This document shows, piece after piece, positions 47,206 to 59,754 of a DNA stretch of 64,000 nucleotides. The stretch covers positions 5,005,403 to 5,069,402 of the forward strand of contig JAFMSR010000017.1 of the NCBI GenBank assembly GCA_022818135.1, given 5' to 3'. The stretch's first letter is position 1. Each line of letters begins with the position of its first letter. Made by a program: the position numbers and the translations under genes. Below the pieces are notes generated by a model. The model did no database searches and was not told the DNA's origin. It was given only the letters and a program-made list of their open reading frames with translations. Source of the DNA: Saxidomus purpurata (lineage: Eukaryota; Mollusca; Bivalvia; Venerida; Veneridae).

Positions 47206-48403
47206 ATTATTTTATAAATTGCCTTTACGTTGGTTTTGCTTGTTATGGCTCAATGATTGGGCTTTCGTAGTAACTACATCTCGTATTGGTTCTGCTTGGC
47301 CCGGCTCAATGCTTTGGCTTCAGTAGTAACTACATCTCGAATCAGCTTTAATCCTTTATGTATATCGCATTTTTTCGGCCAATAGTACTCAGCTCGAACG
47401 ACTTCAGTAGGAGTGTAGTGTCGGCATTTGGCAGTCATATTTGATTATTTTATTGCTCGGTAAAGTGAACATAACCTGTTTCTACGCCCTTAAGGGTGCG
47501 TTAATTGTTTTCTATTAGAAAGAATACACACTTTGAAAGCAGTCCAATATACGATATTTGGTACAACACGTGGGTGTGCTAATACATGTATGTATACTGA
47601 CGCACAATGTTGAAATTCATTGACTAGGCCGAAAGGATATTTCTTCTTTTCTTCTCTGTTTATTTGGTACTATTTATAGTAAGGTGTGCAACTATTTAAA
47701 GAGTCATCGTAGCTTTAATACTTAAAACTGCAGAGATTTAGTCGCAGTAAACCTCTTTATCACGGTCAATTGGCGCTACATGTAAATGGCTTTAAGAATA
47801 ACCGCATAACTGTTCAGTTCTACTCACACATTCTAAACAGTGAAGGTTTGTTTGTTATACCAGTATATCTAACTGAAACAAAATAGGACGTAGCTGTTTT
47901 GGTGTACTATGACAACAATAATGTTATTTATGTAGCCTTACTTTAGTTCAGTACAATGATATAAGTTTATTTTTGCAAAAGCTCAAGAAAGATTTTGGCA
48001 CAAATTGAGATTGAAATAACCGCGCGCTTCGAAATTTTGTACTTTGATGCTACGACACAAGTAGCTAGTCATGATTTTGAACTATCTATAAGTATACGTA
48101 TAAACTAAAGCATTTCGTCTGAAGACATGAAAAAGAGACAGTCGTGACAATATGTTTCTATATTTAATAATAATTTCTTTCCTAAATATTAGTCTAGATT
48201 CTACCAAGACCATTTAAAAGCCACTGATAACCTAATAACCTTATACGTCGTATATTGTCAAAAACGTGACATAACTGTGCCCTTTTAAACATGAAAGCGC
48301 AGTTTTAATCCTAAATTAACCGTCAGCTGTTCCTAACTAGCAACTATTTAAATTAAATCCGCTTTTCGAAAAGTTCACACCATCTCTCTACAGACAATCG
48401 ACC
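47206..48403 (+). other. spacer between cvSI-like genes A and B
   Basis: At 47225-47340 a block of about 60 bp ending TAGTAACTACATCTCG is duplicated once in tandem. A TATTTAAA element at 48345-48352, 52 bp before the start codon, is the best candidate TATA box for gene B. No other gene is seen. Confidence 0.5.
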
Positions 48404-49175
48404 ATGAAGCTATTGTTTGTTGCAGTCGCGCTCGCGCTTGTCGGTAAGTTATATCAATGCATTATAAAAGTTAATTCTTATTATAAATTAAAGTAACAAT
48501 TTTCAATCTAACTACTTGTTGACAAAAGCGACATATTCCTCATCATACTGACGGAAAACTTACTCACCAAATGACCGACATCTTTCTATTAATTACTCGC
48601 TATGTTGGGAATTTGGAATTCGTACAGGATCGAGTGTAACACTATAATAGTTGCTGCATTGGAAGTTGTGAAGAGTTTCGACAGCCTGTGCGTATTTCAA
48701 AACAGTAGTTGCAAATAATTTGTCGTGCAAATATTCCAATGGCAAAAAGCTCTGATTTGCTTCGAAAATGGAAGCTAAAGTTATAGAATCAATATAGTAC
48801 ACGTAAATATTTTTTCAGTATTGTACTCGTATATACCAGGGAAATGACAAAGAATCAGACATTACTTTATTGACTGAACAGAATCGATTTGAATTTTATT
48901 TGAATCTTCTTTGTTCTGCCTCCACATTGTATGAGCTATCCATAAATTTAGTAGGACAGTTCACGGCTTTATCCTTTATTTAACCAAGCAGTAATAATAG
49001 CAACCTATTCCATTTGATTCTAGAGATTTGTGGAACAAGCAAAGTAATATTAGGCAATTTCAAATACATTTTATACACAATGTTTTTTTTCTTACTAAAT
49101 TAAGTTTTTCATAATCCATTTCTTTGCTGATATATATCTATATCTAATATATCATATTTATTTATGATAAAAAGG

Positions 49176-49223
<48 letters not shown>

Positions 49224-50581
49224 CAGTAGCTAAACACTGCACTCAGTTCTTTTAGAGAAGATACAACTTGCTAGCTACATTTGTTTTAATCACCTTTGCA
49301 TATTTATATGCAACTGAACTTATAACGATTTTAGTAATAGATAATTGATATTTCCTACGTGTTATGTCGTGTTTTAAAAGGCCAAAGAGTAGAATCTTAT
49401 ACAAAAACATGATAATATTGCAAATTTCTTATTTTTTGTTTACCAGTATATGCCAGCTGTGAGAGTTGTTCATCCACGCAAGACTGTGTGAATCATGGAA
49501 TCACTCATTGCGGTGGAGGCAACCACGTGACATGCCACAACGGTCATTGTGAATGTTTACACACAAATGTGGGACAAAGTAAGATAAAAAACAATTTGAT
49601 TTTCTTTGAATTTTATGGTCCAAACGAAAGCCCATTCGACATCACCATTTTCAGGTTCGCAGTTTAACAAATTATCTCTATTAATTTTATCACTGCTGAT
49701 GTAATTGTATAAAATCTCATTTTTGTAAATAAGGATACTAATATCTTGATTTTGTTATCAGATAAAATCAAAGGACTGAAAGTGCTGGATGATCGATTGT
49801 CTCTGAACAACACAGTCTGCACACATACATGTGTAAATATCAGGACAACACAGACTTATATATCAGAATATCAGAATTTTTAGGGGTCATTTGCAACCCC
49901 CTGTATCAGAATTTAGGGGTCATTTAGAAATTCCGAGGGTCAACATCTTTATGGTAAAAAAATAAAAGGCATGACTATATGTTAAAGAAGTTTTATTCAG
50001 TTTACTTCTGTAAAACTGCATGTGATACATCACAAAATGGAGGGTAATCAAAGGGTTGGCGAGACAACTGGTGTGTCTCTTTGGATGCTTTCCATTTTGT
50101 CACTGCATCTCAAAAGTCAACTTTGTCCACAAAGCAAATCATTTTCTGGATGGTAAAAAGTGGGCTGGGGGCTTACATATGGTCATACTTATCTTTGATA
50201 ATAATGGCCGCGGAAATTTAACTGATCCTGACCTGCAATAAAAATGTAATACATTATTCAATGATTATGCCAAATACATCAATTTTCATGAGCTAATCGC
50301 ACATTAGCATAAATTTGCTTCCGTAACTTTTGTAATTACATGTTACTTTTTCTATATAATTTTTCTGTTTTTAGCTGGAAATGGATGGTCACATCTCCGG
50401 TATACCACTCAAAAGTAAAATATAGTTTTTAAGCAAATATTCGTGTGCAACTTTTGTAGCAGTTTCATTCTAAGGTGTTTTATTTATTTCAGCATGTCAA
50501 CAGGTAAGCACCTGCCCAGCGTGCTCCAACCGCGGACACAGACATTGCGTAGATGGACGTTGCCGCTGCACCTTATTTTAA
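48404..50581 (+). CDS. cvSI-like serine protease inhibitor B, complete, 86 aa, 13 Cys
   Basis: Exons 48404-48443, 49447-49578 and 50493-50581 have the same lengths (40, 132, 89 nt) and phases as gene A. Signal peptide MKLLFVAVALALV followed by VYA. Conserved core: QDCVNHGIT, HCGGGNHVTC, GHCEC in exon 2; TCPACSNRGHRHC and DGRCRC in exon 3. It differs from A in having a 13th cysteine: the start of exon 2 reads ASCESCSSTQDC where A has SGEMCQSSQDC. If cleavage follows VYAS or VYA, the extra Cys sits at or next to the mature N-terminus and would be unpaired, allowing dimerisation, or it might be removed with the signal peptide. Function as for A, by family. AATAAA at 50620. Intron 1 contains a (TA)n run at about 49176-49220. 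Confidence 0.88.
49176..49220. repeat. (TA)n microsatellite in intron 1 of gene B
   Basis: About 22 uninterrupted TA dinucleotides. Confidence 0.95.
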
Positions 50582-50619
50582 GATGACGAAATGTTTGAAC
50601 ATATTATGATCATTTCAAA

Positions 50620-50625
50620 AATAAA
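50620..50625 (+). terminator. poly(A) signal of gene B
   Basis: AATAAA 39 bp after the stop; spacing and context (AAAAATAAAA) match those after gene A. Confidence 0.75.
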
Positions 50626-51836
50626 AGTTTATCAAAAAGGCTCTGGTTTTCATGGTTTGTAGATATTTAACGCATTTGCCTGCTGCTGTTTATACGTATA
50701 GCGTTTATAAACATTAAGATAGTTCTCATATTTGAAAGTTACAAATTCATATGAAAATTCGGAAACTTGGTCAGGCGTTTGTTAATGGTTTTTGCAAAAA
50801 TTAAATATAGGCAACACGAAAAAAACAGTCATAGAAAATTAAGCAGTTCGAACATATTTCCATGGACATTTACTTCTTCCTAGAAGCCCTTGTAATGAGT
50901 AATGTAATTGTAATGAGTAACTCTTCACTTGTAACGTATCTGCATACATAAAATTGACATATTCTTACAAATGGGGTATGGATAGACTTTTATAAGTCAA
51001 TATTCATTGCTAGTATGAAAATCGGGTCAGCCCGTAACAGTATTATATCTCCGTATTATGACCACCTATTATATCATCAAGGACAACTGAAAAATATGAA
51101 TTTGAAATGTCGAAACTATATATCTCGTGCATGTATAACAGGAATGGTAATTAAGTCAATGAAATTGTTAAAACGTAATTCCTTGTCATTGCTTTATACC
51201 CGGAAACAACCAACAGGAAATATAAAGGATAATTGTTGGTTTCGGTGTAAGATCACGTTATAATTTCACCGAGCCGGCACCAAAAGTGATATTTTATCTT
51301 AAACAGTATGCCATTTTCATTCGACCAAAACAATAAATTAAACCTAACCTACTGGCGGCAATATACTATTGTTGTACGTTTCAACTGTATTTCGGTCATA
51401 TTTACAGGCGCGCAGATTACCTAATCATCGTTCCTGGGGAGAACCAGTACAAGATCCTATCTTTTTACAATCAATTTCTCACATAAAGAGACGTGATCGC
51501 AGGGCAGGGCTCGAACCCAGCTGGCAGCAAGTGAGTCTGATTTCTGGATCGTTATCAGCTTGCATGTTGAAAAGTTTCGTTAGATGACAATCGACTCAAT
51601 TAGCACCGTCACACAGTTGTTCGTTTCATATGCAAATGAATAATATGAACCTACAAATACTTTTTTCATTACGTGTAGAATTACTAAATTTAAACCAAGC
51701 GAGTCTCCATGATCTGCTTGCACATGTCGGTCGTCAAGGGGCTGCTGATTCGGTACAATCTTGTAATTTTCATACTCAAACAAATATTTTGTACCTGTAA
51801 CTTGAAAAACTGCTATAACAGCATGTCTTTTTTATT
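50626..51836. other. intergenic; SINE-like fragment at 51420-51560
   Basis: On the minus strand GGGTTCGAGCCC (51507-51518 region) is a B-box-like block. GCAAGTGAGTCTGATTTCTG at about 51527 belongs to a dispersed family also seen near 54610 and 55648. No protein gene is supported. Confidence 0.4.
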
Positions 51837-53497
51837 AGCTCACCTGGCTATGCCAGGGTGAGCTTTTCTGATCGATGATTGTCCGTCGTCCGTCGTACGT
51901 CGTCCGTCAACATTTTGATTCAGATGACATCTCCTCTGAAACCTCTACCAAGATTGTTCAAATTATGACCCTCGGGTCAAAATTGACCCGGCGCGGGTGG
52001 TCACTTAGTTTTGCATAGGAATATATAGGAAAAACTTTAAAATTCTTCTTCTCTGAAAGCACAAGGCCTAAAGCTTAGATATTTGGCATGTAGCATTGGC
52101 TAGTGGACCTCTACCAAGATTGTTCAAATTATGAGCCCCGGATCAAAATTGACCCCGCACCAGGGCTCACTCAGTTTTACAAAGGCTTTATATAAGAAAA
52201 ACTTTAAAAATCTTCTTCTCTGAAACCACAAGGCCTAGAGCTTAGATATTTGGTATGTAGCATTGCCTAGTGGACCTCTACCAAGATTGTTCAAATTATG
52301 ACCCTCGGATCAAAATTGACCCCGCACGGGGGTCACTTAGTTTTACATAGGAATATATAGTAAAAACTTTAAACATCTTCTTCAGTGAAACCACAAGGCC
52401 TAGAGCTTAGATATTTGGCATGTAGCATTGGCTAGTGGACCTCTACCAAGATTGGTCAAATTATGAGCCCAGGGTCAAAATTTACCCCGCACCAGGGCTC
52501 ACTTAGTTTTATTATTTTTGTTTTTTTTACATAGGCTTTATATAAGAAAAACTTTAAAAATCGTCTTCTCTGAAACCACAAGGCCTAGAGCTTAGATATT
52601 TGGCAGGTAGCATTGCCTAGTGGACCTCTACCAAGATTGTTCAAATTATGACCCTCGGATCAAAATTGACCCCGCACGGGGGGGTCACTTAGTTTTACAT
52701 AGGCTTATATAGTAAAAACTTTAAAAATCTTCTTCTGTGAAACCACAAGGCCTAGAGCTTAGATATTTGGCATGTAGCATTGGCTAGTGGACCTCTACCA
52801 AGATTGGTCAAATTATGAGCCCAGGGTCAAAATTTACCCCGCACCAGGGCTCACTTAGTTTTATTATTTTTGTTTTTTTTACATAGGCTTTATATAAGAA
52901 AAACTTTAAAAATCGTCTTCTCTGAAACCACAAGGCCTAGAGCTTAGATATTTGGCAGGTAGCATTGCCTAGTGGACCTCTACCAAGATTGTTCAAATTA
53001 TGACCCTCGGATCAAAATTGACCCCGCACGGGGGGTCACTTAGTTTTACATAGGCTTATATAGTAAAAACTTTAAAAAATCTTCTTCTTTGAAACCACAA
53101 GGCCTAGAGCTTAGATATTTGGCATGTAGCATTGGCTAGTGGACCTCTACCAAGATTGGTCAAATTATGACCCCAGGGTCAAAATTGACCCCGCACCAGG
53201 GCTCACTTAGTTTTACATAGGCTTATTTAGGGAAAACTTTAAAAATCTTTTTCTCTGAAACCACAAGGCCTAGAGCTTAGATATTTGGCATGTAGCATTG
53301 CCTAGTAGACCTCTTCAAAGTTTGTTCAAATTATGCCCCTGGGATCAAAATTGACCTTGTCGGGGGGGGGTCATTTATTTTACAAAGGCGTATATAGGAA
53401 AACTTATTTGGTATATAACATTATCTAGTGATCTTCCACCAGGCAAGTGGACTTGTACCAAGGTGAGCGATATAGGGCCATCTTGGCCCTCTTGTTT
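51837..53497 (+). mobile_element. composite element with 167/185-bp tandem units, copy 1
   Basis: Starts AGCTCACCTGGCTATGCC / AGGGTGAGCTTTTCTG (a terminal hairpin), then a leader with GTCCGTCGTCCGTC, then about eight tandem units. It ends GGTGAGCGATATAGGGCC then ATCTTGGCCCTCTTG. The mark GGCCTAGAGCTTAGATATT recurs at 52065, 52232, 52397, 52582, 52749, 52934, 53101 and 53268. Spacings of 185 and 167 alternate in the middle, giving a 352-bp higher-order unit; the longer unit carries an 18-bp T-rich insert. No ORF. Single-unit copies elsewhere in the window have the same ends. Confidence 0.9.
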
Positions 53498-53570
53498 TAA
53501 AAATGGTTTAACAAATTTTGCGCGTCATATACCAGTATACCAAATACAATTAAAATTGAACAATATTTTT

Positions 53571-54543
53571 AGCTCACCTGGCTACGCCTGGATGAGCTTT
53601 TCTAATTGATAATTGTCCGTCGTCCGTCAACATTTTGATTCAAATGACATCTCCTCTGAAACCACTAGGCCAATGTTGATAAAAGCTATGCAGGAATGTT
53701 CCTTGCATGAAGCTCTATCAAAATTGTTCAAAGAATTTCATTACATGCAGAACTCTGGTAGCTATAGCAACAAATAGGAAGAACTTTAAAAATCTTCTTC
53801 TCTGAAACCACAAGGCCTAGAGCTTAGATATTTGGCATGTAGCATTGTCTAGTGGACCTCTACCAAGATTGTTCAAATTATGACCCCCGGGTCAAAATTG
53901 ACCCCGCGCGGGGGGTCACTTAGTTTTGCATAGGCTTATATAGGAAAAACTTTAAAAATCTTCTTCTGTGAAACAAGAAGGCCTAGAGCTTAGATATTTG
54001 GCATGTAGCATTGTCTAGTGGACCTCTACCAAGATTGTTCAAATTATAAGCCCTTGGTCAAAATTGACCCCGAGGGGGTGGTCACTTAATTTTACATAGG
54101 AATATATAGGAAAAACTTTAAAAATCTTCTTCTCTGAACCACAAGGCCTAGAGCTTAGATATTTGGCATGTAGCATTGGCTAGTGGACCTCTACCAAGAT
54201 TGTTCAAATTATGACCCCAGGGTCAAAATTGACCCCGCGGGGTGGTAACTTAGTTTTGCATAGGCTTTATATAGGAAAAACTTTAAAAATCTTCTTCTCT
54301 TAAACCACAAGGCTTAGAGCTTAGATATTTGGCATGTAGCATTGCCTAGTAGATCTCTTCAAAGTTTGTTCAAATTATGCCCCTGGGGTCAAAATTGACC
54401 TTGCCCAAGGGGAGGGGGGTCATTTGTTTTACAAAGACGTATATAGGAAAATCTATTGTATATAACATTATCTAGTGATCTTCCACCAGGCAAGTGGACT
54501 TGTACCAAGGTGAGCGATATAGGGCCATCTTGGCCCTCTTGTT
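53571..54543 (+). mobile_element. composite element with ~166-bp tandem units, copy 2
   Basis: Same leader and same distal end as copy 1, 74 bp after it, with about four units marked by GGCCTAGAGC at 53814, 53980, 54145 and 54312 (the last reads GGCTTAGAGC). The leader here is longer and includes GCAGGAATGTTCCTTGCATG. The two copies lie head to tail. Confidence 0.9.
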
Positions 54544-54773
54544 TATAAAAGTCGTGTACATTTGTAGCCAGTCAAAAATAAAACGACATTAAACATTCAC
54601 TCTGCTGGCGACAAGTGAGTCTGGCTTTATGACTAGTTCAGACTCTAATCACGAAAAAAAAAAAAACGTTCATGCAAATTAAAACCAAAAATAATATCAA
54701 ACAGGGAATGCCACGTACCAAAAACGTAGCCTCCCCAAAACGAGCCCCACAGCACCCAGAAGTGCACACCACC

Positions 54774-54774
<1 letters not shown>

Positions 54775-54820
<46 letters not shown>

Positions 54821-54915
54821 ACGCACACGCACACGCACGCACGCATACACACACACACACAACACACACACCCACACACACAATCATGTACACACACAAA
54901 CATACACTACCAACA
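54775..54915. repeat. (CA)n microsatellite
   Basis: Imperfect CA repeat with CG and TA interruptions. Overlapping open frames on both strands (Cys/Val or Thr/His) are artefacts of the repeat. Confidence 0.95.
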
Positions 54916-55374
54916 CACACTAGCATACAAAGCAAACACACGAGGACAAATACCTCTTTGCGACCAGTATGAACGTAATCATAACAGAATCGAAGTAAAT
55001 TTTTTTGTTTAATCATAGTAAATAAACTATAAAGACAATTAATACATTCAATTGTAACATTTATAAACGGATTGGACCACGAGTTATACCAATTCAGTGA
55101 ACGGCCCGTTGCACAACGTAAACATCCGGTAATGGCGAGTGAAACTTCATTTGTTACCAGTGAAAACCATGACCAGTCTTGACAAGCCAGTCAGCACTTC
55201 TTAGACTGTGTACACGAAAACATATATATTTTTTAAATTACGATTCGTTCTTTTCATTCTTCGCACTTGTTTATTCAATATCATTGTCAGAAATATCTAA
55301 TCTTATTGGCTTTGAAATTATTTCTTATAAAATAATTCTTTTTAGAATGTATACAAATTGGAACCTGCAAACAG

Positions 55375-55599
55375 CAACATGTAAAGATCTGAAGTAGTCA
55401 TTTAACTATACCTTATTCACAACAGATGACAGCTACCTATTATCAGCTTTGCATATCCGTGTCACTGGCAGTCAAAGGGCTGAGGTCAACATGTAAAGAT
55501 CTGAAGTAGTCATTTAACTATACCTTATTCACAACAGATGACAGCTACCTATTATCAGCTTTGCATATCCGTGTCACTGGCAGTCAAAGGGCTGAGGTC
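55375..55599. repeat. perfect 112-bp tandem duplication
   Basis: The block from CAACATGTAAAGATCTG to GTCAAAGGGCTGAGGTC occurs twice with a 112-bp shift and no difference seen. It is part of a dispersed repeat family (GTGAGTCTG, GATCAGC). Confidence 0.9.
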
Positions 55600-57980
55600 T
55601 TTTTCCATCGATGTAAGCCTTATGATCTTGTACTAGCTTGATGGTGGTGAGTCTGATTTTAATAAGACTGTAGATCATGATCAGCGTGAACATCTTATCA
55701 TGGAACAGTCGGTCTGCCGACGAGAAGTGTATCAGAATTACTTGCGTTTCCAAGCAGTGTTATTCATAATCAGCCTATAAAATAAATGTAAAAGAAACAC
55801 ATGTATATTTAGCATTTCTGCGGCGGTAGATGACCCTAACCTCATTTCCAGTCTTTACCATAATCAGGCTGCATATCTGTATCATGGGTAACAATCGGCT
55901 GAATTATACCTTCATCCTGTTGTAATTTTTGCAAAATACATATTATGTGCCTATAAACATGTACTGTTTTAACAGTAATTTACATGTATGTCAAAAATAA
56001 TCTATTATCATTTATCTTATGTCTGATAAAGATATAGGATAGAGGATATATGATATATGGGATATGCGATATTATACATCCAACATTTACCATCTTGGCG
56101 GCAGGATTTCTGCCTTTACGACCAATGTGAACCGCATGCAATCATCTGAAACACTCGATGTAAAATAAACAATTTAAAACTACACTGTCAGTAACAAGAT
56201 AAGTCTGCCTTTTCTACCTGTCTAATATAGTCAGCCTTTGAAATTTGAAGTAATTTTAAAGTGGTAGTGCTTTCTAGTTAAAGTCCCAGAATCTCTTTGA
56301 ATTTACTGATATAGTTACATAAATTTATTGATAGAACCAGGTAAATTGAATTAAATTCATACAAGAGTTATCTAACTTGACAGTCTGACACCCATGTAGA
56401 CTTTAATGATATTTCAAATCATTCCAATAAGCAGTTACTGAGATATATTCATGATAGTACCTTGCATGCAAAACTTTAACCAAAGCTGCAACGCTGACGC
56501 ACACTCCATATTCTTCGAATAGGCGAGCTAAAAATATATGTTTGGGGGAAAATAGCCTGATACATGTAGCTATAAACAATAATATTTTTTTCCATATACT
56601 AAAAGTGGAAATCCAAAGACCAGAGTGACTGATGTGTTTGGTAACATATACATGTAGATACAATTTTAAGCAGAATATTGTCGGACGATTGCCGTTTAAG
56701 CTAATGTTAGATAAGATAATGGCAAGACATTTACAATTAACATAAGCTCTCATGAGACTTTACAACCGACTATTGAAAATACTAAATGTTGTATCGTTAC
56801 ATTGTATCTACCATAACTTATGAAGAATCTGCGGCTATATAAAGATGGCCTACATGCTCTAATACTCAGATGCTTGACGATCCCTAGTGTGTACGTCCGT
56901 ACTGGTTGAATGCTAGCTTAAGCGGAAGTTGGATTTCCCGCAGAGTGACATCACATCCTGGTTCTCGGCATGGAAAACTACCCAAGGGAAACAACACATA
57001 TAACAAAACTTCTTGTATTTTGTTTAGTTGTCACATCCTGGTATTTTCCCTTCTTATTTATTCATTTGATTTTTTATCATCTGCTTAACGCACACGGCGT
57101 CAAAGAGACATTTACAAGCCAATTGGCAATATTGATTAAGTATCTCTGATCTAAGTCTATCTATCTATCTATCTTATCTTGGACACACTTCCCATATCTT
57201 TGTCTACCATGTAGCTCACGCTGCGTTTTACTATATGAAATATCTTAAATAACAGCTTGTGCTGATTTATTTTCAATAAATAAATAAACACATTAAAATA
57301 AAGGTTTACCTTCAGCAATTTTTGGCTACCTCTTTCCCCCGAAATTCTCAATGTGATTGAAAGATCATCTGATCACTGTCAAAGGTTCAACCTTAAACTG
57401 CCCATGGCCTTTCGTCATTGTGTTTAGTTCAATGCTTCATAATAGCGTGTTGTGACGTTTACTCACCAGACCCATGCGTGCATTTAAACCAGGGTATGGG
57501 GCAATTAAAGGGTTACACGGATAAAGTCAATTTGTGACAGTAACATAATCAGAAACCCATGTAGATATACGGCTTGTTTAACCACTTTCAACATCATAGC
57601 ATTCCCCACTACAAACCTCAAACATATTTCTGTTTCGAACATCATTCGGCCTTTCATACGGAAACGACCGAGTTGTGTCCCGTCAAAGAATCAAATCATT
57701 GACTTCCGCCAATGAGAATCAAAGTACCGAAAGTGAAGACTGCAACTGCGCTCCCTACGGAGTGCTGAAGATTTGACATTTAAACTTAAATAGTAATGAC
57801 GATGCTGGATAAACTGCCGAACACTTAATCACAACCGCAAATCGCCTTTCGGAGTACTCGATGCGGTCGACATTGTGTTTTAGAAAAAGTAAGAGTGGTC
57901 AACTTAAATTGCTAGTCCTTATATATATTATTATGTATAAGATTAGTAACTACTTTTAAAAAATCACGTAGGAATTGTAC
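55600..57980. other. no gene recognised
   Basis: Dispersed repeat debris (GTGAGTCTGATTTTAA at 55648; GGCGGCAGGATTTCTGCC at about 56097) and a (TATC)n microsatellite at 57153-57174. The open minus-strand stretch at 56403-56753 has no recognised motif or splice context. Confidence 0.4.
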
Positions 57981-57986
57981 CTTAAT

Positions 57987-58596
57987 TACGTATGTTGAAC
58001 CGAATATGTCCCGGAACGTATATATCACACGTGTGTGATATATTCGACCGTAAATATAACACGTGTTTAATGTGACATATTCGTTTGGTCATTTTTGACA
58101 GTTTACACCGAAACGTATATGTCTCATAGGTTGTGATATTAAATTGCATGAAAGTACAAATTATACTTTTGCTTAAGTCATTCCAGGAAGAGGGCCGGAA
58201 CCGATCCACAGGAGCCGTCCATACAGATATATCAAGTTTACTCTGTGTTTAAGTTCCAATTCCAAAGTGTTGATCGCATGTCGTTTGCCTTGGACTTTCT
58301 TGGATAATCATGTCATTGCATTTCGGCTCTCCACATTACAACTATATACATGTATATACCTATATAGATGCCTCCCAAACATCGTTATATTTCGTTTTTA
58401 TTTGCCTTTTTCTGCATGTGAGATATTCGTTTTCGTGTTCCTATAAAATTCGAATCAAACGTACATATTATGTGCCATATACGTTTCACGCGAAGACTAT
58501 TTTCGACCGAATTTATCACACGTGTGACATAAGCGGTCGAATTTTTTCTCTCGTGTGATATATACGTTCCGGGACATATACGGTTCAACATACGTA
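57987..58596. mobile_element. 610-bp DNA element with long terminal inverted repeats
   Basis: The left end, TACGTATGTTGAACCGAATA then TGTCCCGGAACGTATATATC, is repeated inverted at the right end (58596 leftwards) with one change in the first 40 bp. Similarity continues inwards through the ATTCGACCG and CACGTGT blocks for about 85 bp. The interior contains further decayed inverted blocks and no ORF, so it is non-autonomous. Confidence 0.88.
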
Positions 58597-59238
58597 TATT
58601 TAGTTTACTTCGTGTTTTGTTCTCTAGGCGCAATGATTTATCCCGTTGCAGATGTACATTTAGACGGGCAGTCCTTTCATTTACAGTGTTTCACCTGTTT
58701 TCTATTTTGTGTTTATCTACCCACTCATTTCTGACAAAGTTACTTTTTAATCTAGTCTGGTAGCGAGGCTAATGTACAATCAACAACACGACGACTTTGT
58801 TATTGTGCCACCTTAGTATTTACTCCAAACGTAACTTTAAGCTATGACAAATAATGCTTACATTTTGTGAAAGAGAATTTACACGAATAAGAATATGCAA
58901 GCGTGTTATTTTTATCTATTTTACATTTTGTGTGTACAGTATTCTTTATCAATTTGTATTGGCAGCCTAATTTATAATTCACTAACTCTCGTGCTTCAGT
59001 ACAAGTAAAATGGGATATAAGCTTCGTTCTACATTCATGCATTTTTGAATAAGTTTTTGTCGCCCCATTAACATGTTATATACATACAAATTTCGCACGA
59101 ACAGTTTGGGCATGAACTTAAAAGCATGAATTGATTTAATATACAAAAATAAGAATAAAAACAATTTATACATGCTTACAGTGTGACATATTGAATGACA
59201 TTACTTTAACCGCACAACTATTTCAATCTATGAAACAC
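58597..59238. other. no gene recognised
   Basis: Non-coding, with no repeat structure that I can support. Confidence 0.35.
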
Positions 59239-59660
59239 TTAAAGGAACACTCCCTATAACTGATGCCGAACTAAATCACTTCAAAAACATAAATAATAGA
59301 ATATATAAGTATTGTTACTTAATCTAAAAGCTTAAACTATACATTCAAGTCAGTATCGGAAAAAATTAGCGTTCAAATATATGTTGTGGTTCCGTAAACC
59401 ATTCAATACTCTATGTAAAGTTGTTGTTGTACAATAAATGGGTGGATAGCGATTTATTACAGAATGCCTCAATGTTGATCATTTGTGCTAAAATTGGGCA
59501 TTTTTCGATATAATATTATGTTGTTCTTTAAAAATGTATCTATTTAATATTTTGCGTTCATTGAACACATTACATGTATTTATGTTTCGCGAATATTGTC
59601 TGCTAGATGTAGGAAGTGCCCCTTTAAATAATCTGCTATATGTTGGGAGTGCCCCTTTAA
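59239..59660 (-). mobile_element. TTAA-flanked MITE with a duplicated end, next to gene C
   Basis: TTAAAGGAACACTCCCTATA on the left and AGTGCCCCTTTAA on the right at 59627. The last roughly 30 bp (CTGCTA.ATGT.GGGAGTGCC then CCTTTAA) are repeated once more, ending at 59660. The body matches the copy in intron 1 of gene A in the same orientation. Confidence 0.85.
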
Positions 59661-59713
59661 GGCATGGACAGTAATAACAATAACAGTTACAATTGAAATA
59701 GTATATTGATAGC

Positions 59714-59719
59714 TTTATT
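59714..59719 (-). terminator. poly(A) signal of cvSI-like gene C
   Basis: AATAAA on the minus strand 36 bp after the stop codon; a second AATAAA overlaps just upstream at about 59721-59726. Confidence 0.65.
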
Positions 59720-59754
59720 TTTTATTTTCAGGATAAGCATAAACTTAGTTAATT

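Noticed and set aside
54638..55016. Cys/Val-rich and Thr/His-rich frames
   Set aside because: Direct translation of the CA/TG microsatellite on either strand.
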